From positions 270,796 through 295,899 of the forward strand of contig NAOQ01000009.1 in assembly GCA_002751075.1 (NCBI GenBank): DNA of 25,104 nucleotides. The letters are read 5' to 3'. A program made the position numbers and the translations under genes. Origin of the DNA: Ichthyophonus hoferi. Its lineage: Eukaryota > Opisthokonta > Ichthyosporea > Ichthyophonida > Ichthyophonidae. Shown here in pieces: positions 22,701 through 25,104 of this stretch. A model generated the notes under the pieces. The model ran no database searches. It saw nothing but the letters and a program-made list of their open reading frames with translations, and was not told the origin of the DNA. The number at the start of each line of letters is the position of its first letter. The stretch's first letter is position 1.

Positions 22701-23510
22701 CTTTGAACACTCTGGCCACCCTTTACGTTTATAATATTATATGAGCGCATGTATATCTTTATATAAACGTAATCTTTCGATATATTTGGTTAATAATATT
22801 CCTAAGCTAGCTCTTTACTATTATCACTATTAAATTTATTATAACTATTATTTATAACTACTATTAATATTATACCCATTACTGTATAATTTACCGGTTG
22901 CTCTTATAGGAGGGTCGTGAGGATAGAGAGAAGTTTGGATCCAGGAAGAATACTGGAGAGAAAAAGACTGGTGGTTTATCAAACGATGTAAGTACCTATA
23001 TGTTTATGTATATATGTGCATATTTTTGTTGTGTATGTGTATGTATACGTGTAGATAAGTTATGTGTATGTATGTGAGTATTAAATAGTACACGTGGCCA
23101 TATATGCAGCTAGGTTATACACATCAACGGACATGTGCAGAATTGTAATACACGCATACACATATATTTACCTATAACTATAATAATAGTAAAGTAAAAT
23201 TATTTGGAAACCGTTAACGGACTAGTTGATTGGTCTATTGTTTAATTGATAGCTCCAGGCGTACCAATAAAAACATGACATGGTAAGGATAATATAACAC
23301 TATGTCATTGGCATATATATGTAACATTCTCATATATCCTCTCTCTCCCTCACCTCCTCTATCTCTTTCTTACAGGCCAAGAAGAACACCAAGAATTACA
23401 TGATGATAGTAAAGGGCAAGGCAGTACGACGCAAAAAAGGAATGCCACTGGAGGAGAGAAAACAGAGACAGAGGATGGCCGCTCGCAAACAGAAGATAAA
23501 ACGTCATTGA
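14002..23510 (+). CDS. SDAD1: SDA1 homolog, 60S ribosomal subunit assembly factor (17 exons, complete)
   Basis: Exons: 14002-14187, 15129-15283, 16182-16409, 16957-17095, 18030-18128, 18342-18414, 18678-18839, 19547-19682, 20134-20311, 20443-20526, 20823-20883, 21072-21181, 21526-21588, 21866-21975, 22473-22560, 22910-22987, 23376-23510. Every junction keeps phase, giving 694 codons plus TGA; human SDAD1 is about 687 residues. Recognised from [53 protein letters not shown] and DYVPGTE. In yeast, Sda1 is a nuclear/nucleolar protein on late pre-60S particles, needed for 60S maturation and export and for G1 progression; that role is transferred by homology. The start is the ATG of LPTNLPQLQ at the family's usual N-terminus, in the context CAACCATG. 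All introns are GT-AG except intron 7 (GC-AG). No frame damage is visible. The gene is intron-dense, with 131-941 bp introns full of microsatellites. Confidence 0.97.
14649..15012. other. Assembly gap (364 N) within SDA1 intron 1
   Basis: This run of N is flanked by ATACAT on the left and (ATAC)n on the right. The gap therefore most likely hides a longer tetranucleotide microsatellite. No coding sequence is expected inside it, because exons 1 and 2 join directly in the protein family. Confidence 0.95.
15013..15118. repeat. (ATAC)n microsatellite in SDA1 intron 1
   Basis: Nearly pure ACAT units with ACGC interruptions run to about ten bases before the exon 2 acceptor TTACACAG. The repeat has no stop in several frames, so the open frames across it carry no meaning. 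Confidence 0.95.
15761..16172. repeat. (CTAC/CTAT)n microsatellite in SDA1 intron 2
   Basis: About 410 bp of interspersed CTAC, CTAT, CTGC and TTAT tetramers end about ten bases before the exon 3 acceptor (TATATCTTTCAG). A 4-bp unit gives a 12-bp coding period, so all forward frames stay open as Tyr-Leu-Pro-Thr-like runs. The repeat supplies the pyrimidine-rich 3' end of the intron. Confidence 0.95.
16736..16872. repeat. (ATT)n trinucleotide microsatellite in SDA1 intron 3
   Basis: TTATTATTG-type units with TGT and CAT variants fill the second half of the intron, about 85 bp before exon 4. Confidence 0.9.
17063..17250 (+). repeat. Tandem duplication covering the end of SDA1 exon 4 and the start of intron 4, copy 1
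   Basis: This copy includes the last 11 codons of exon 4 ([11 protein letters not shown]), the donor GTAGGG, and intron sequence with TGATTGGCTACAT, GTGTTAAACCGATC and CATTGGTTAATTTAAGAT. Each of these words recurs in order in 17275-17520. Confidence 0.75.
17275..17520 (+). repeat. Tandem duplication inside SDA1 intron 4, copy 2 with an insertion
   Basis: 17275-17307 still reads [11 protein letters not shown]. It differs from exon 4 at six bases, five of them at third codon positions. The donor GT of copy 1 is TT here. After ACTGGCTAGATTTTACATTAGAA the similarity is interrupted by about 110 bp (roughly 17341-17450), which contains a hairpin with arms TGTTATATT/AATATAACA. It resumes with GTGTTAAATCAATCC and TTATTGGTTAATTTAAAGAT. 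Confidence 0.7.
17908..18005. repeat. ACAT/TA microsatellite in SDA1 intron 4
   Basis: Units of ATAC and ACAC are followed by an (AT)n run ending about 25 bp before exon 5. Confidence 0.9.
18180..18305. repeat. 27-bp minisatellite, about 4.7 copies, SDA1 intron 5
   Basis: The unit CCATATATAGTATGTTATTA plus TTCTATA starts at 18180, 18207, 18234, 18261 and 18288, with only one or two base changes per copy. It fills more than half of a 213-bp intron. Each unit contains an imperfect inverted repeat (CTATACC.TATATAG). The 27-bp period equals nine codons, which keeps a minus-strand frame open by chance. Confidence 0.9.
18500..18650. repeat. ACAT/ACCT microsatellite in SDA1 intron 6
   Basis: Degenerate CATA and CCTA tetramers, then (TA)n, run to about 25 bp before the acceptor CCCCTTTTAG of exon 7. 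Confidence 0.85.
18840..19546 (+). other. GC-AG intron (SDA1 intron 7)
   Basis: The exon before it ends AAAAAG and the intron begins GCAAGC, the usual context of a GC donor; the acceptor is CAATCATAG. There is no GT donor nearby that keeps the family sequence. Splicing here gives Lys-Gln-Lys-Glu-Val-Thr, aligned without a gap to animal SDAD1. The intron is 707 bp and AT-rich. It has a TTG/TTA-rich run near 18880-18910 and a CT-rich run near 19490-19510 before the acceptor. Confidence 0.85.
19695..19860. repeat. TTGTA/GTGTA simple repeat in SDA1 intron 8
   Basis: Pentamer-like TTGTA units include two near-identical copies of GTATTGATATATGCAGTGTA at about 19737 and 19765. They lie just after the exon 8 donor GTAGGT. 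Confidence 0.85.
20443..23510 (+). other. SDAD1: SDA1 exons 10-17: acidic segment, [11 protein letters not shown] motif and basic tail
   Basis: Exon 10 carries [14 protein letters not shown], a family landmark. Exons 11-12 encode an acidic stretch with [11 protein letters not shown], matching the conserved DG(E)W of SDA1. Exons 13-14 contain RILTPADF (family RVLTxEDF). Exon 15 has [14 protein letters not shown], and exon 16 [12 protein letters not shown] and KKTGGLSN. Exon 17 is a basic tail ([18 protein letters not shown], then KQKIKRH) that probably includes nuclear or nucleolar targeting signals. These C-terminal exons are short (61-135 bp) with well-formed pyrimidine-rich acceptors. In exon 15 the open frame runs back into intron 14, but the acceptor TTTATAG at 22472 restores the expected Ala codon. 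Confidence 0.92.
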
Positions 23511-24840
23511 ACTGTGTTCACTGCTTTACCTCATTATTTTATTACTATTATTATGTTATGTTAATAATTTGAGTTTTTTGGGGGTTTTTTGTATGGTGTT
23601 GTTAGACTACGGTTAATTTAACCAATACCTGGCCGAAAAGAACAGTAAGTTATAATGATATACTGATATTATCATACAAGCACCTGATTATTATACATAC
23701 ATACGAGTTAAATTTCTATTGCACGTAATTTGCCAAGCATAATGTAGAGTTTTAAAACCAAATAAATAATTATCTTTTTGAGAACATCTTTAATAACATA
23801 ACACATGGTAATTATCGATATTACTAGCTATAATAATTACATGACCGAATTAGTTCATTAATTTACTGCCCGCAAAACTATTCCGTGACCATGACTCTTT
23901 CTTACACTAATGTTTTTCGTTCTCGTACGATTTGACACTATCTATTAGCAATTATACTCATACTCTTATTTAAGCATATACGGATTTTCTTTATGCTGTT
24001 TTTTATTATAATTATTATATAGTCAACATAACTTACACTGTTCTAATGTATCTTACGTCATGTCAGTCTAATGCCGTTTTGGACTTTCATAAATAGATAT
24101 ACATCAAAAAAATCTTCAACTTATCTGCCCTATTATTTTTCATTCCTATTTTCCTCCCAATGCATTTTTTTTAGCTATCATGGCCGGATTTACTATCATT
24201 AATATAACTATAAACTGTTACGATTTACCTGATCCATAACTACATTCGCTGGTTAGCCTCCACCGACTGTTACTTCAAGTAGTCTACTGATTCGATCTTG
24301 CTTATAAGATTTTCTAAGCATTGGTTATGTTTGTCTACTTTAGTTCATTCAGGTGCCATAGTGCTTATGACACAATGTGTACGACCAGTAAGAGGCACTA
24401 TATTGTGTGCTGATTGATGGTGGACTAGACATGACAATAACGATGTAATATGTATGTATATATATATATATTGTTACAAGGTCGCTAACCGTAGATGAAA
24501 AAAAAGGCTCAAGCGAAGCCCAAATTGATTATAGCATGGTATCTTACAACCTGTTGGATTGATTTGTCAACATAATAGGTAGCTACCAATGAGATAGCTG
24601 GTTAAAGAGGCATAGAAAAGAGACGAGTATAAATACAAAATGCAATAACAATGGTCGCCGTCCCCGCACACACGGATGTGGGAAACATAAGATTCTAATA
24701 AAACTGGTTTGCCCTCTCTCTCAAAATAAATATAAGTAACAGGCACGCTCCTGTCTCTACTTATTATTCCGAACATGGTAGCAAAGAAAGTTTATATATT
24801 TTATCATGGTCGCGAAAACCTGGTAATTCTATTAAGTTAA
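23511..24840. other. AT-rich spacer downstream of SDA1
   Basis: The left end is the SDA1 3'UTR. No gene is supported beyond it; the minus-strand frame at 24567-24776 has no recognisable features. Confidence 0.5.
23761..23766 (+). terminator. Candidate polyadenylation signal of SDA1 (AATAAA)
   Basis: This is the first clear AATAAA downstream of the TGA at 23510, about 250 bp into the 3' flank. It is plausible as the 3' end signal, but AATAAA is common by chance in such AT-rich DNA. Confidence 0.35.
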
Positions 24841-24921
24841 CGATCCACGAATGCCAAAAATAGTTCACCTTAACCTTATACATTCATTGACCACTGACCG
24901 CTACATGTGGGACTATGGTAT

Positions 24922-25050
24922 GGAAACAACAAAAGCTCAGTAAGATTATACAGTAGGACGTTTGTTCCCAAGAACACACGTCATATCGCCGCTCGGTTCC
25001 ATTACATTAGAGAAGAGAAGCGTCAAGAAACGTCTACACAAACAACCATT
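24922..25050 (+). mobile_element. Ty1/copia LTR-retrotransposon fossil: C-terminal part of the RNase H domain
   Basis: The stretch aligns without gaps to the copia RNase H end. NNKSSVRL corresponds to the family (C)DNQSAIxL, and TRHIAARFHYIRE to TKHIDxRxHFIRE, with the same 12-residue spacing between the two blocks. No LTR, integrase or intact reverse transcriptase is visible next to it inside the window, and the preceding sequence looks decayed. It is a broken, probably old copy truncated by the window end or by the low-complexity tail. Confidence 0.65.
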
Positions 25051-25068
25051 GAAAAATATTTTGAATCA

Positions 25069-25104
<36 letters not shown>
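25069..25104. repeat. Poly(T)/poly(A) run at the window end
   Basis: About ten T are followed by about 25 A. This may be a contig edge or low-complexity DNA; it is not evidence of an mRNA tail. Confidence 0.8.

Noticed and set aside
25069-25104. Poly(A) as a retroposition or mRNA tail
   Set aside because: It follows a poly(T) run at the window edge. No gene end or retrocopy is visible before it.
1-25104. tRNA, rRNA or CRISPR-like arrays
   Set aside because: No cloverleaf, rRNA-like or spacer-repeat pattern was seen by eye. The regular arrays are simple repeats.

Overview
The window is nuclear DNA of an AT-rich, intron-rich eukaryote. It holds spliced genes with canonical GT-AG introns and one GC-AG intron, abundant ATAC/TATA-type microsatellites, long AT-rich intergenic stretches and a Ty1/copia fossil. 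The coding sequence is clearly richer in G+C than its introns. The SDA1 protein aligns well with animal proteins over most of its length. This is compatible with an early-branching animal or a protist, but I cannot fix the species.

Region by region: 1-4400 is mostly AT-rich DNA with two unexplained coding-like stretches (1-352 on +, 716-about 1180 on -). 4441-5609 is a block bounded by 60-bp direct repeats that contains a small signal-peptide ORF (4989) and coding-like sequence after it. 7404-10943 on the minus strand is a spliced gene of at least eight exons, put together here by hand. It encodes a multi-pass membrane protein of about 315 residues that resembles a land-plant family of unknown function, with PGPxPH, FGPDxGxF, HDPF, SHFFxD, EENG and GEEADLGVLVF signatures. 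10944-13850 is noncoding DNA in which its unlocated first exon probably lies. 13854-14000 is a compact promoter/5'UTR with three TACGTCA boxes spaced 14 bp apart and an RFX-type X-box next to the start codon. 14002-23510 on the plus strand is a complete 17-exon SDA1/SDAD1 gene of 694 codons. 23511-24850 is AT-rich spacer. 24922-about 25050 carries a piece of Ty1/copia RNase H, and the window ends in a poly(A) run.

SDA1 is a nucleolar 60S ribosome assembly factor. It lies head to head with the membrane-protein gene, about 3 kb apart, so the two may share regulatory DNA. Nothing else links their functions.

The most useful results are the hand-built membrane-protein gene, the GC-AG intron in SDA1, two independent cases in which an exon's 3' end plus the start of the following intron has been tandemly duplicated into that intron, and the phased TACGTCA/X-box promoter. 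One assembly gap (14649-15012) lies inside SDA1 intron 1 and does not touch coding sequence.
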